DNA of 25,262 nt from SIG672 sp045535095 (GTDB taxonomy: Bacteria; Bacillota; Clostridia; Oscillospirales; CAG-272), in NCBI GenBank assembly GCA_045535095.1, contig JAZSKY010000050.1, positions 1-25,262 of the forward strand, given 5' to 3'. Below are positions 7,567 through 15,293 of this stretch, piece by piece (position 1 is the stretch's first letter; every line of letters begins with the position of its first letter). The notes beneath the pieces are model-generated. The model searched no databases. It saw only the letters and a program-made list of their open reading frames with translations, and was not told the origin of the DNA. Position numbers and translations under genes: made by a program.

Positions 7567-8184
7567 TCACACCTGCGACACTCTTCGTGTCAGAAGGAGT
7601 CCGATTTTTATAGCGAGTATAAAAAGCGTAAATATTGCCGCATACGGCTGACTGCTTATAACGAGCAGAGCGAGAAACGAAAGAGAAAGCGTCAGCGAGA
7701 CCTTTTTCTTGATTTTTGCCCATGTTTTACTCTCGCAGCTCTGCATAGCAAGGGTGAAAACTCCCCACGAGACTAAAAGTGCGACAAATACAAAGTAAAG
7801 CGCGATAAGACACAGATTTGCCGCGTCAAGACTCAGCAGCGCTCTGCTCTCGAGCGCCTCCGCCGTCCTTTGCGCGAAGAACGGGAGAAAAAGCAGCATA
7901 GCTACCGAAATATCGAGAAGCCCGAAAACTATGTCGCAGATGCGTCCGCGCTTTTTCTCAGAGTCCTCCTCGGCGGCGCGGAGAAGCTCGTCTCCCGAGA
8001 GAAGATCGTCAAGCGTGATGCCGAAGAATTTTGACAGCGCTCTCAGTGACTCTATATTCGGGTATCCCCTGCCCGACTCCCATTTTGAGATAGCCGTACG
8101 CGAGACGAAAAGCGCCTCGGCAAGAGACTCCTGAGTCAGACCTCTGTTTTTGCGAAGATCTTGTAATTTTTCACCAAATTCCAT
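7567..8184 (-). CDS. XRE-family helix-turn-helix regulator with membrane tail
   Basis: This 205-residue protein has an HTH_3 (Cro/CI-type) DNA-binding domain at 4-62, with typical RKNRGLTQESLAEAL and SRTAISKWESGRGYP segments. It is followed by a charged linker and four hydrophobic helices near 83-104, 122-146, 162-178 and 181-199. Membrane-tethered XRE regulators of this build are common in Clostridia and usually control a neighbouring transporter or envelope gene. I prefer the ATG at 8184 (MEFGEKL) over an in-frame GTG at 8193, because the family starts this way and AAAGAG lies 8-9 nt upstream. The likely targets are its own promoter and the PAP2-kinase genes, but no operator is obvious. What the membrane part senses is unknown. 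Confidence 0.88.
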   Translation of the reverse strand: MEFGEKLQDLRKNRGLTQESLAEALFVSRTAISKWESGRGYPNIESLRALSKFFGITLDDLLSGDELLRAAEEDSEKKRGRICDIVFGLLDISVAMLLFLPFFAQRTAEALESRALLSLDAANLCLIALYFVFVALLVSWGVFTLAMQSCESKTWAKIKKKVSLTLSLSFLALLVISSQPYAAIFTLFILAIKIGLLLTRRVSQV

Positions 8185-8241
8185 AATAAACACTCTTTAA
8201 ATCAAAAGTCATTTGCAAAAGGGACACGCCCCTGCCCGTAT

Positions 8242-8270
8242 ATTTTAGCACATATAGACTGTAAATACAA
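8242..8270 (-). promoter_or_regulatory. Promoter of the XRE regulator gene
   Basis: On the - strand, -35 TTGTAT (8270-8265) and -10 TAAAAT (8247-8242) are 17 bp apart, about 58 bp upstream of the start codon. Confidence 0.65.
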
Positions 8271-8284
8271 GCACTTTAATAATT

Positions 8285-8318
8285 AAAAACGCACCTGTGC
8301 GCTCACGGGTGCGTTTTT
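8285..8318 (-). terminator. Intrinsic terminator of the esterase gene
   Basis: GCACCTGTG (8291-8299) pairs with CACGGGTGC (8304-8312) with one T-G pair. The stem is lengthened by A/T runs on both sides. It lies just past the esterase stop at 8323 and would also insulate the XRE gene's promoter. Confidence 0.88.
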
Positions 8319-8322
8319 TCCT

Positions 8323-9180
8323 TTAAAGCTGTGAAATGAAGGCGAACGTTCTGTCGTCTGCGCCCTTCACACCCTCGTGACCGTAGTCGGGGTAAATGAT
8401 TACCTCTTTTTCGGAGGTTATCTTGTTATACGCGGCAAACTGTGTGGACGGAGGACAAACGTTGTCCATAAGTCCGGTCTGCATCATAACCTTCGCTCTG
8501 ATTCTCGGAGCGAGGAACTGAATGTCGATATATCCGAGCTTTTCAAATATTTCAGCCTCTCTTTCGTGAGTGGGATCGAAATTTCTGAAATAGTAGCGGA
8601 GTCCCTCGTACGCGCCTCTGTCAAGGTCCATATCCCAGACTCTCTTGTAGTCGGAAAGATAAGGATAGTTGGGGGCGCAGAGCTTTATTTCGGGAACGAG
8701 CGCCGCGCAGACGATCGAGAGTGCGCCTCCCTGCGAGCCGCCGAAAACTCCGACGCGTCTTTCGTCAACGTAGTCAAGTCCCATTATGATTCTTGCGAGC
8801 ATTGCGGTATCAAGGAAAAGATCGCGGCAAAGAAGATCCTCGGGGCGACCGTCAATTCCTCTCATAAAGGGAGTGGAATGTGTCGTGCCGGGTACTCCGC
8901 CGACGTCCTCGGAGAGTCCGCTCTGACCGCGGCAGTCAAGCGTTGCGATGAAGAACCCCTGCGATACGTACGAAATGAGCGAGCTCCACGACTGTCCCGA
9001 GCCCGAGAGTCCGTGGAAGGAAAGAACTGCGGGAATCTTTCCCTTTATATTCTTAGGACGCGCGAATTTGGCGTAGATAGTGGCGTTTTTAGTCGATTTG
9101 AAGCGAAGCTCGAAGAACTCTGCAACCTGCGACTGATAGTCGTAGGGCTTAAACTCGGCTTTCGGATCAATGGCTCTCAT
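8323..9180 (-). CDS. Acetyl xylan esterase / cephalosporin-C deacetylase family hydrolase (5' end frameshifted)
   Basis: The readable frame gives 285 residues of an alpha/beta hydrolase of the AXE1 family (carbohydrate esterase 7), cytoplasmic enzymes that remove acetyl groups from short xylo-oligosaccharides and from cephalosporin C. Visible landmarks are the oxyanion HG at 56-57 (SFHGLSG), the nucleophile elbow GGSQGG with Ser149, DCRGQSG (82-88), the acid Asp239 in GLMDNVCPP, and the base His268 in YGHEG. Family members are about 320 residues and start near MPLIDMPL. Here that start exists at 9281 but in another frame (see the next entry), so translation from the ATG at 9180 would lack about 34 residues. 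That ATG has no properly spaced ribosome-binding site. Transcription starts from a strong promoter at 9315-9343. Confidence 0.85.
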   Translation of the reverse strand: MRAIDPKAEFKPYDYQSQVAEFFELRFKSTKNATIYAKFARPKNIKGKIPAVLSFHGLSGSGQSWSSLISYVSQGFFIATLDCRGQSGLSEDVGGVPGTTHSTPFMRGIDGRPEDLLCRDLFLDTAMLARIIMGLDYVDERRVGVFGGSQGGALSIVCAALVPEIKLCAPNYPYLSDYKRVWDMDLDRGAYEGLRYYFRNFDPTHEREAEIFEKLGYIDIQFLAPRIRAKVMMQTGLMDNVCPPSTQFAAYNKITSEKEVIIYPDYGHEGVKGADDRTFAFISQL

Positions 9181-9281
9181 TTCCTCGAGCGAGCGATCCC
9201 AAAATTCGTCAAAATCTGCGGGACGGGGACTTCTTCCCTGATATTCGCGCAGTTTTCAAGTGGCATATCTATAAGTGGCAT
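9181..9281 (-). pseudogene. Out-of-frame N-terminal end of the acetyl xylan esterase gene
   Basis: On the - strand, the ATG at 9281 has AAAGGAG 7 nt upstream (complement of 9289-9295) and reads MPLIDMPLEN, then runs out of family similarity and stops at 9177. In the other frame the same DNA reads LREYQGRSPRPADFDEF, exactly the family's N-terminus, and joins the long frame. Adding one A to the A4 run (complement of 9253-9256) would restore MPLIDMPLEKLREYQG. This is a one-base deletion in a short homopolymer, either a sequencing or assembly error or a recent mutation. Confidence 0.85.
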
Positions 9282-9314
9282 TTTCGTTCTCCTTTTACGG
9301 TGATTTTCAAGTAG

Positions 9315-9343
9315 AGTGTAGCACCCTCTCCCCTCTTTGTCAA
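9315..9343 (-). promoter_or_regulatory. Promoter of the acetyl xylan esterase gene
   Basis: On the - strand a consensus -35 TTGACA (9343-9338) and -10 TACACT (9320-9315) are 17 bp apart, 34 bp before the ATG at 9281. Its strength and position support 9281 as the native start. Confidence 0.85.
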
Positions 9344-9374
9344 GCCGAAAGGGTACACTTTGTCCGCTCGGCGC

Positions 9375-9401
9375 CTAATTTGTGAATACTACACAAATTA
9401 G
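9375..9401. promoter_or_regulatory. Perfect 10-bp dyad between two divergent promoters (operator candidate)
   Basis: CTAATTTGTG (9375-9384) and CACAAATTAG (9392-9401) flank AATACTA. The dyad lies 32 bp upstream of the esterase -35 and 46 bp upstream of the adhesin -35, so one protein bound here could affect both genes. The TTGTG...CACAA core resembles a Rex (NADH-sensing repressor) site, but the gap is 7 nt instead of the usual 8, so that match is weak. Confidence 0.5.
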
Positions 9402-9446
9402 AGGCTTTAATTTTTACGTTTAACACAAAAAATTTGTCGAAAAATA

Positions 9447-9475
9447 TTTACTTTTGAAAAAAGTCGTGATATAAT
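9447..9475 (+). promoter_or_regulatory. Promoter of the large adhesin gene
   Basis: -35 TTTACT (9447-9452) and -10 TATAAT (9470-9475) are 17 bp apart. An 8-bp dyad AATATTAT-AAA-ATAATATT (9473-9491) overlaps the -10 and the likely start point. The leader to the ATG at 9587 is about 105 nt, and apart from AAAGGAG (9573-9579) I see nothing else in it. Confidence 0.7.
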
Positions 9476-9586
9476 ATTATAAAATAATATTAAACGCAGA
9501 ATTTGTAAGAATTTTGTCACAATCCGAGAGTTAAAATAGACGTTATCACAAGAGAGTGTTTTTTTGTTTAAGAAAGGAGAAAAAAC

Positions 9587-9928
9587 ATGATCAAAAGAAA
9601 GTTTTTCAAAAGGACGGCTGCCATACTTCTCGTTATGGCTATGACGATCTCCCTCGGGAGCGCCCTTGTTTCACATGCGGCAACCGCCGATCAGGCGTAC
9701 ACGTTTGAAAGTGACAGCGTCACTCTTGACGACTGGAAGCAGTATTTCGGCGCAAACGTGCTTGATACCGAAAACGCAGGACGCATCTGGAATGACAAGA
9801 GCGTATTTACAGATCCCTCAATTCTCGGAAGCCTCAACGATATGGCGGGAAACCCCGTTTCCCTCTCCGTCGGTGAGAACAACTTCCTCGTTGCTCTTTC
9901 GTCCATTGCGGCAAATAAATCTACGTAG
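9587..9928 (+). CDS. N-terminal fragment of the vWA surface adhesin (signal peptide)
   Basis: This frame starts at an ATG 7 nt after AAAGGAG and encodes 113 residues before a TAG at 9926. Residues 1-32 are a clear Sec signal peptide: RKFFKR charged start, hydrophobic core near 11-26, and a likely cut after SHA-A at about 31-32. The following stretch, including NAGRIWNDKSVF and NNFLVALSSIAANKS, matches the region that normally precedes the vWA domain in clostridial SpaA/vWA adhesins. The next frame continues directly with YVGYSHIPTDT and the MIDAS motif. The two are therefore one gene, broken by a single missing base near 9920-9924, and on its own this piece would be a small secreted peptide. 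Confidence 0.85.
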   Translation: MIKRKFFKRTAAILLVMAMTISLGSALVSHAATADQAYTFESDSVTLDDWKQYFGANVLDTENAGRIWNDKSVFTDPSILGSLNDMAGNPVSLSVGENNFLVALSSIAANKST

Positions 9929-9954
9929 GATATTCGCACATTCCTACCGACACG

Positions 9955-12900
9955 GTGCTCGTTCTCGACATCTCCGGCTCTATGGGTCCCGGATACGGAA
10001 CGACCTACAACGATGCGGTAGCAGATATGGTTACTGCGGCGAATGCGGCTATCACCAGCCTTCAGGCGCTCAACAAGCATAACCGCGTAGGTATCGTGCT
10101 CTACTCGTCCTCCTCGCAGGTGCTTCTGCCCCTCGACAGATATTCGACGACCAACACCGAGACCTACAATAACGGAACTCCGAACGACAGCTCGGACGAC
10201 AAGGTTATAAACGTATATCTCGAGACCAACAGAAGCGAAAACGAGATCTCGATCGCGTCCGACGTTAAAAACGGAAACGGTCAGAACGTTTCTACCAAGA
10301 CTGTTGACGTTACGGGAGGTACCTTCACTCAGGCGGGTATCGACGAGGCGATGGATATGTTCCTCGATGTTCCCAAGGACGATACCGTAATCTCGGGAAG
10401 CGACTTCCAGAGCGGAACAGAGCGTAAGCCCGTTATCGTTCTTATGTCGGACGGTGCGCCCACCTATGCAAGCTCCTCATACACAAGCGTTGGCAGATCC
10501 AACGTCGGTGGCGGAAGCAACACAAACGAAAACATTCGTTTCCTTACTCAGCTCACCGCCGCTTATGCAAAGGCAAGGATCTCAGAGCATTACAATAATA
10601 CCGAGACTCTCTTCTACACCCTCGGCCTTGGCGGAAGCTCGTCCGTTCTTGATCCTAACGATGCATCGAGAAACGAAAAGAACCTCTGGTCGAGCTTTAT
10701 AAACCTTAGTGACAACGAGACCCTTCTCGTTGCGCAGAGAGCAGTTTCTCCCTCTGACTACATTACCTCGGTAGATGACCTCTACTACGTCACCGAGGCG
10801 TTTGAGGCAACCTCGAAGTCCTCGCTTTACGCCACTTTCGAGAAGATAGTAAACCAGATCATCATTCAGTCTCTTTACTCGCCCACAAACGTAAACACGA
10901 CCACCGACTTCAGCGGATTTATCACCTTCACCGACACTCTCGGCGACTATATGGAGGTCAAGGAGGTAAAGGGTATCCTTCTCGGCGACACCCTCTTCTC
11001 GGGATCACACTTTGCACAGGTTGCAATGAGCGGTACCGGATCGCTCGGTACTCCCGAAAACCCGACCGACCTCGGAACTAAATTCGTTCTTGCGGTAATT
11101 CAGCGTCTGGGACTCGATCAGATGACCAATCGCTTCCCCACCCACGATGACAGACTTGCAGAGGCAAGATCGCTCATCAACCTCGCTTATACGCACGGAC
11201 AGGTCTCCTACAACTCGGCAACCGGTGAGTTCAGCAACTACATCGGCTGGTACGCAGATGCAGACGGCAACTACGTCGGATTCTGGGATCCCGAGCATTC
11301 GCACGATCAGGTCCCCGAAAACGCAGTATATACAAACAAGTGCTACGGAATGCTCGGCACGGTTAAGGACGGCTACCGCGAGAGCGATATGCTCTACATA
11401 ACCATTCAGGTCCACACCGAGATCGCAAGCGGCAAGCAGACTGTTGTCTTCAAGATCCCCTCCTCGCTTATTCCGGTTGTTTCGTACAACGTAACCATCG
11501 AGGGAACGTCTCTTGACAACGCAGGTGACATTTCGGTTGAGATCGACACCGCAGATCCTATCCGCCTTCTTTACGAGGTCGGTCTGCGCTCGGATATAAA
11601 CACCCTCAACATCACCGAGAAGGTTGATGCGTCGTACAGAAGTGCAGACGGCACTTACACCTTCTATACAAACGATTTTGACAATCAGATAATTCTCGAT
11701 GCAGAGCAGAACGAGGACGAGGATTCGCACATCGGCGAGCCCGGTGTCAACACCTTTGCGAACTTCCACCCCTCGCTCGAAAACGAGAGATACTATTACA
11801 GCGTAGATACGCCGATCTACGTACGCAGCGGAAATAACTACACTCCGTACAGCGGCGCTGCCGCACCCGGTGAGATCAACCTCACACAGCTTCCCCTTTA
11901 CCGCGAGTACACTCACTTCAAGTTTGACAGCGCAAGCGGCAAGTGGATGCTCTACACCGAGTATGCGCAGATACACCACGCAACACTCGTCAGCGCAGAG
12001 CGTTACACCTCGGGCAGCGAGGAGGGCAACTGGTATATTCCCGCAGGAACTATCCACCACAACCTCGATGCAAGAGAAACCCGTAAGGCAAGCAGCGTAA
12101 ACGACGTTCAGTACGTCACCTTCCCCTTCATTCACGAGCAGATAGCTCACGAATATCACATTGACGTTGTTCTCGGAAACAACGGTAAGCTCGTAGCTAC
12201 CCCCGCTACCGCGATCAAGCTCACAAAGACTGTTGACGATTCGATCACAGATCTTAACTATATGTACTACTTCGTAATCAGCGGCGTCACACCCAGTAAG
12301 CTCGTACACCTTGTAAAAGAAAGCGCAAACGGAACCTTAAATTACAGCTCCTATTCCTCTGACAGAAACGGAACGATAGGCGTTTACGTCCGCGCAGGCC
12401 AATCGGTCTATCTTACTGATATTGACGAAGGCAGCTACACCGTTACCGAGAGCTACACTGCAAATGATAATTTCCACGTAAAGAGCATCTCGGTAAACGG
12501 CAGTCAGGTCAGCGGCGAGAACGTTGCGAGCGTTTCGGGCATCGTTGTTGAAAACCAAAAGGTTACCTCGGTATCCTTTGAAAACACTCTCGGCACAGGA
12601 ACACCGCAGGAAAGCTACCTTGTAGTTTCAAAGAACGTAACCCACGATTTCGGAGACGAATACGTTGTAGATCCCGACAAGACCTTCCCGTTAAGCATCG
12701 ATCTCGGCTCGTCCTACGCAGATCAGAGCGTAGAGATACACAGTACAAAGCAGAGCGCCGCTATAAGTCAAACGGCAGATGCAAACGGTGTTATCGTTTA
12801 CGATATAACAAACGGCGAGCATATCACCCTCTCGGTAAGAGTTGGAACTGAGATAAGCGTCAGCGAAAACCTCGGAAATGCTTACCCCGGATTTAAAACA

Positions 12901-15147
12901 CCCGCAATCAGCTATACAAACGGAAATCTCACCGGAGATGCGGCAAAGACGATAGTTGCTGACAGCAACCTCTTTGTAAGCGTGGTCAACGATTACGAGG
13001 CGGCGCCCGTATATCCGATAAATCTCACCCTTAACGCTACTAAGGTGCTTGACGGAAGAGATTGGCTCGATTCTGACAGCTTCGTATTCGAGCTTCAGAG
13101 ATATAATCCTCACGATGCAGCCTACGAAACTATCGGTCGCCTTTCGGCAACCAAGGACGCAAAGGAGCTTGACTTCACGTCCTTCATTCAGAATTACACC
13201 TTCGATCACATCGGACAGTACCATTTCAGAGTTATCGAGGTCGTAAGCGAGAGTGACCGCGTTGGCGGAGTTACCTACGATACTGTCGGACGCTACTTCA
13301 ACGTTATCGTTACCGACGATCTCAGCGGAAAGCTTGCTATCACCGACGTTCAGTCGATCTCGCAGACAAGCATAAGCAAGAGCGGCGACATATTTAACGT
13401 AACTGCACACGATATTATAAACACCTACGCTCCCGCAGGAAGCGCAAGCGTTGACGTTACGATCAAGAAGGACGTTGTTATCAAAGACGCACCGAGCGGC
13501 GTTCTCGGAAACTTCGTTCTCTCGGGCTTTGAGTTCGGCCTCTACGGAAGCGACGGAGAGCTTGTAGCAAATCCCTTCGTAACCGACGAAAACGGAAGCG
13601 CACTCATAAAGCTCACCTTCGACGCAAGTGACGCAGGCGAGACCTTTGAGTACACTGTAAAGGAAATAATTCCTGCAAACGATCCCACCTACGATTACGA
13701 TACTACCGAATACGTAATTCGCGTAAAGATCATTGACAATCTCGACGGAACCGTAAGCGCAGAGCTTAGCCTCTACAACGAGGAAAGCGGAGCGTTTGAG
13801 GCCGTCGCAAACAACTCGGCGGCAATAAGCTTCACTAACGAGTACGTTATCACAGATACCGTATCCAAGACGCTTAACGTTCAGAAGATAGTTGAAAACC
13901 TCGGCACGAAGCATCACGGACTCGACGGATTCATCTTCGAGCTAAAAGATGCAAACGGCAACGTGATCGACACTCTCACCTCGAATGCTTCGGGAAGAGA
14001 TTCGTTCACCCTCTCCTACGGCTTGTCCGACGTTGGCAAGACCTTCACCTACACTCTCGCAGAGAAGAACACCGGTATTGCTAATATGACTTACAGTAGC
14101 GAGGTATATACCGTTACCGCAACTGTAACGCTTGATGCAAACAATACTATCGTTCTTACGGTAAATGTTAAGAACAGCGCAAATGCAGCTGTAAACGGCG
14201 ACCTTGAGTTCACCAACACCTTCAACGAGGATATTTCTCCGGCAGGAAGCGCAAGCGTTGAAGTATTCATCGACAAGGCTGTATCCATCAAGGACGCTCC
14301 CGCAGGTGTAAACGGCAACCTCTCGCCCGAGGGATTTGAGTTCATTCTCACCGACGAAAACGGAAGAGAGATCGGCAAGTACACTCTTGATGCAAGCGGC
14401 AAGGCGAAGATCACTCTCACCTACACCGCAGAAAGTCACGTTGGAAACTCTTACTACTACATTCTCAAGGAGGTTATCCCGAATGACAACCTCTACGAGT
14501 ACGATACCACCGAGTATCGCTTCTGCGTCAAGGTAATTGACAACCGCGACGGAACGATCAGCGCGGTTCTCCTCGGATACAACGAGGCATCGCAGAGCTA
14601 CGCAAGCATCAGCGGCGACTACGTTGCAAGCTTTGAGAACAAGCTTATCGTATCTAACAAGGCTGAGATGGACTTCACGATAGTCAAGAAGATCGAAAGC
14701 ACCTACGGCTTTAATCTCTCGCCCGAAGGCTTTGTATTCATTCTCAAGGACGTATCGACAGGCATCGAGATCGGACGCATCACCACCGACGAAAACGGTA
14801 GAGTATCGATCGATTGCAGCGCAGACATCGACAACGTCGGCGAGACCGTAAGCATTACTATCGAGGAGCTGAACGACGGCAGAGAAAACGTCGTTTACAG
14901 CACCGAAAAATACACCCTCACCGTAAGCGCAGTGCTTGACGAGAACAATCAGGTCGCTCTGATCTACTCGATCAAGAATTCGGCAGGAGAGGACGTGGGC
15001 GGCACAGAGCTTGAGTTCACGAACGTTTATAACTACAACGAGGTTCCCGATACGGGAGACAGCACTCTCCTTTCGGTAGCTATCGCGACTATGCTCCTCG
15101 CCCTCGGCGTGGCAGTTCTCGGAACTAAAAAGAGAAAGCGCGTTTAA
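9955..15147 (+). CDS. Sortase-anchored vWA / pilin-repeat surface adhesin, main part
   Basis: This is the body of a giant cell-wall protein (about 1850 residues with the upstream fragment). The frame is open from 9919, and the GTG at 9955 has no ribosome-binding site. Domains in order: a von Willebrand A domain with the metal site DISGS (9967-9981), Thr near 10327 and LMSDG (10441-10455); a linker region to about 12180; two DUF5979/Cna-B-like domains (about 12190-12990); an FctA-like pilin isopeptide domain (about 13015-13437); four alternating repeats (13438-15036); then VPDTGD (15043-15060), a hydrophobic helix and KKRKRV, i.e. a sortase LPXTG-type signal. Repeats keep Lys near the start and FTN-type Asn at the end, as needed for internal isopeptide bonds. 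It probably acts in adhesion as a tip or surface pilin. No sortase gene is in the window. Confidence 0.9.
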   Translation: MLVLDISGSMGPGYGTTYNDAVADMVTAANAAITSLQALNKHNRVGIVLYSSSSQVLLPLDRYSTTNTETYNNGTPNDSSDDKVINVYLETNRSENEISIASDVKNGNGQNVSTKTVDVTGGTFTQAGIDEAMDMFLDVPKDDTVISGSDFQSGTERKPVIVLMSDGAPTYASSSYTSVGRSNVGGGSNTNENIRFLTQLTAAYAKARISEHYNNTETLFYTLGLGGSSSVLDPNDASRNEKNLWSSFINLSDNETLLVAQRAVSPSDYITSVDDLYYVTEAFEATSKSSLYATFEKIVNQIIIQSLYSPTNVNTTTDFSGFITFTDTLGDYMEVKEVKGILLGDTLFSGSHFAQVAMSGTGSLGTPENPTDLGTKFVLAVIQRLGLDQMTNRFPTHDDRLAEARSLINLAYTHGQVSYNSATGEFSNYIGWYADADGNYVGFWDPEHSHDQVPENAVYTNKCYGMLGTVKDGYRESDMLYITIQVHTEIASGKQTVVFKIPSSLIPVVSYNVTIEGTSLDNAGDISVEIDTADPIRLLYEVGLRSDINTLNITEKVDASYRSADGTYTFYTNDFDNQIILDAEQNEDEDSHIGEPGVNTFANFHPSLENERYYYSVDTPIYVRSGNNYTPYSGAAAPGEINLTQLPLYREYTHFKFDSASGKWMLYTEYAQIHHATLVSAERYTSGSEEGNWYIPAGTIHHNLDARETRKASSVNDVQYVTFPFIHEQIAHEYHIDVVLGNNGKLVATPATAIKLTKTVDDSITDLNYMYYFVISGVTPSKLVHLVKESANGTLNYSSYSSDRNGTIGVYVRAGQSVYLTDIDEGSYTVTESYTANDNFHVKSISVNGSQVSGENVASVSGIVVENQKVTSVSFENTLGTGTPQESYLVVSKNVTHDFGDEYVVDPDKTFPLSIDLGSSYADQSVEIHSTKQSAAISQTADANGVIVYDITNGEHITLSVRVGTEISVSENLGNAYPGFKTPAISYTNGNLTGDAAKTIVADSNLFVSVVNDYEAAPVYPINLTLNATKVLDGRDWLDSDSFVFELQRYNPHDAAYETIGRLSATKDAKELDFTSFIQNYTFDHIGQYHFRVIEVVSESDRVGGVTYDTVGRYFNVIVTDDLSGKLAITDVQSISQTSISKSGDIFNVTAHDIINTYAPAGSASVDVTIKKDVVIKDAPSGVLGNFVLSGFEFGLYGSDGELVANPFVTDENGSALIKLTFDASDAGETFEYTVKEIIPANDPTYDYDTTEYVIRVKIIDNLDGTVSAELSLYNEESGAFEAVANNSAAISFTNEYVITDTVSKTLNVQKIVENLGTKHHGLDGFIFELKDANGNVIDTLTSNASGRDSFTLSYGLSDVGKTFTYTLAEKNTGIANMTYSSEVYTVTATVTLDANNTIVLTVNVKNSANAAVNGDLEFTNTFNEDISPAGSASVEVFIDKAVSIKDAPAGVNGNLSPEGFEFILTDENGREIGKYTLDASGKAKITLTYTAESHVGNSYYYILKEVIPNDNLYEYDTTEYRFCVKVIDNRDGTISAVLLGYNEASQSYASISGDYVASFENKLIVSNKAEMDFTIVKKIESTYGFNLSPEGFVFILKDVSTGIEIGRITTDENGRVSIDCSADIDNVGETVSITIEELNDGRENVVYSTEKYTLTVSAVLDENNQVALIYSIKNSAGEDVGGTELEFTNVYNYNEVPDTGDSTLLSVAIATMLLALGVAVLGTKKRKRV
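13438..15036 (+). repeat. Four tandem Cna-B/SpaA-like domain repeats in A-B-A-B order
   Basis: Two repeat types alternate. Type A (about 13438-13850 and 14242-14640) shares AGSASV, IKDAP, GFEF, YDTTEY and ID-DGT blocks; both copies begin with GGAAGCGCAAGCGTTGA in the DNA. Type B (about 13858-14225 and 14656-15036) shares VQK/VKK, GF-F-LKD, YT-T-A-V-L and LEFTN. The unit of duplication therefore looks like an A+B pair of about 800 bp. The DNA copies have diverged, so recent expansion is unlikely. Confidence 0.75.
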
Positions 15148-15155
15148 GATTAAAT

Positions 15156-15189
15156 AAAAAATAAGACGGCAATGCCGTCTTATTTTTTT
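15156..15189 (+). terminator. Intrinsic terminator of the adhesin gene
   Basis: ATAAGACGGC (15161-15170) pairs with GCCGTCTTAT (15174-15183) around AAT, preceded by A5 and followed by T6. It lies 9 bp after the adhesin stop codon. Confidence 0.95.
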
Positions 15190-15208
15190 ACATTTTTGCA
15201 AAATTGTG

Positions 15209-15237
15209 TTGTAAAAAAGAATCTTATGTGCTATAAT
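15209..15237 (+). promoter_or_regulatory. Promoter of the CofE-like/AIM24 operon
   Basis: -35 TTGTAA (15209-15214) and -10 TATAAT (15232-15237) are 17 bp apart. A leader hairpin and the ribosome-binding site follow. Confidence 0.85.
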
Positions 15238-15255
15238 CAAGATGTAAGGATATTT

Positions 15256-15271
15256 TACGGTCAAAACCGTA
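15256..15271 (+). promoter_or_regulatory. Small leader hairpin before the CofE-like gene
   Basis: TACGGT (15256-15261) and ACCGTA (15266-15271) pair around CAAA. The stem ends 7 nt before AAAGGA (15279-15284), so it may tune translation or act as a DNA operator just downstream of the start point. It has no terminator-like T-run. Confidence 0.45.
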
Positions 15272-15293
15272 TAAATTGAAAGGAAAGTTTAAA

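Noticed and set aside
8377..9303. A 308-codon + strand frame opposite the acetyl xylan esterase
   Set aside because: The - strand has the catalytic motifs, promoter and terminator. The + strand translation has no recognisable features.
9375..9401. Intrinsic terminator between the esterase and adhesin genes
   Set aside because: No gene ends here. The hairpin lies between two divergent promoters, so an operator is more likely.
9911..9930. Programmed ribosomal frameshifting in the adhesin gene
   Set aside because: The sequence A-AAT-AAA is not an X-XXY-YYZ slippery site, and no evident downstream stem or reason for recoding is seen. A missing base explains it more simply.
11005..15264. Three long - strand open frames opposite the adhesin gene (434, 408 and 440 codons)
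   Set aside because: They mirror the adhesin's codon pattern, have odd Val/Cys/Ser-rich translations without family features, and lack ribosome-binding sites. The + strand frame has clear domains.
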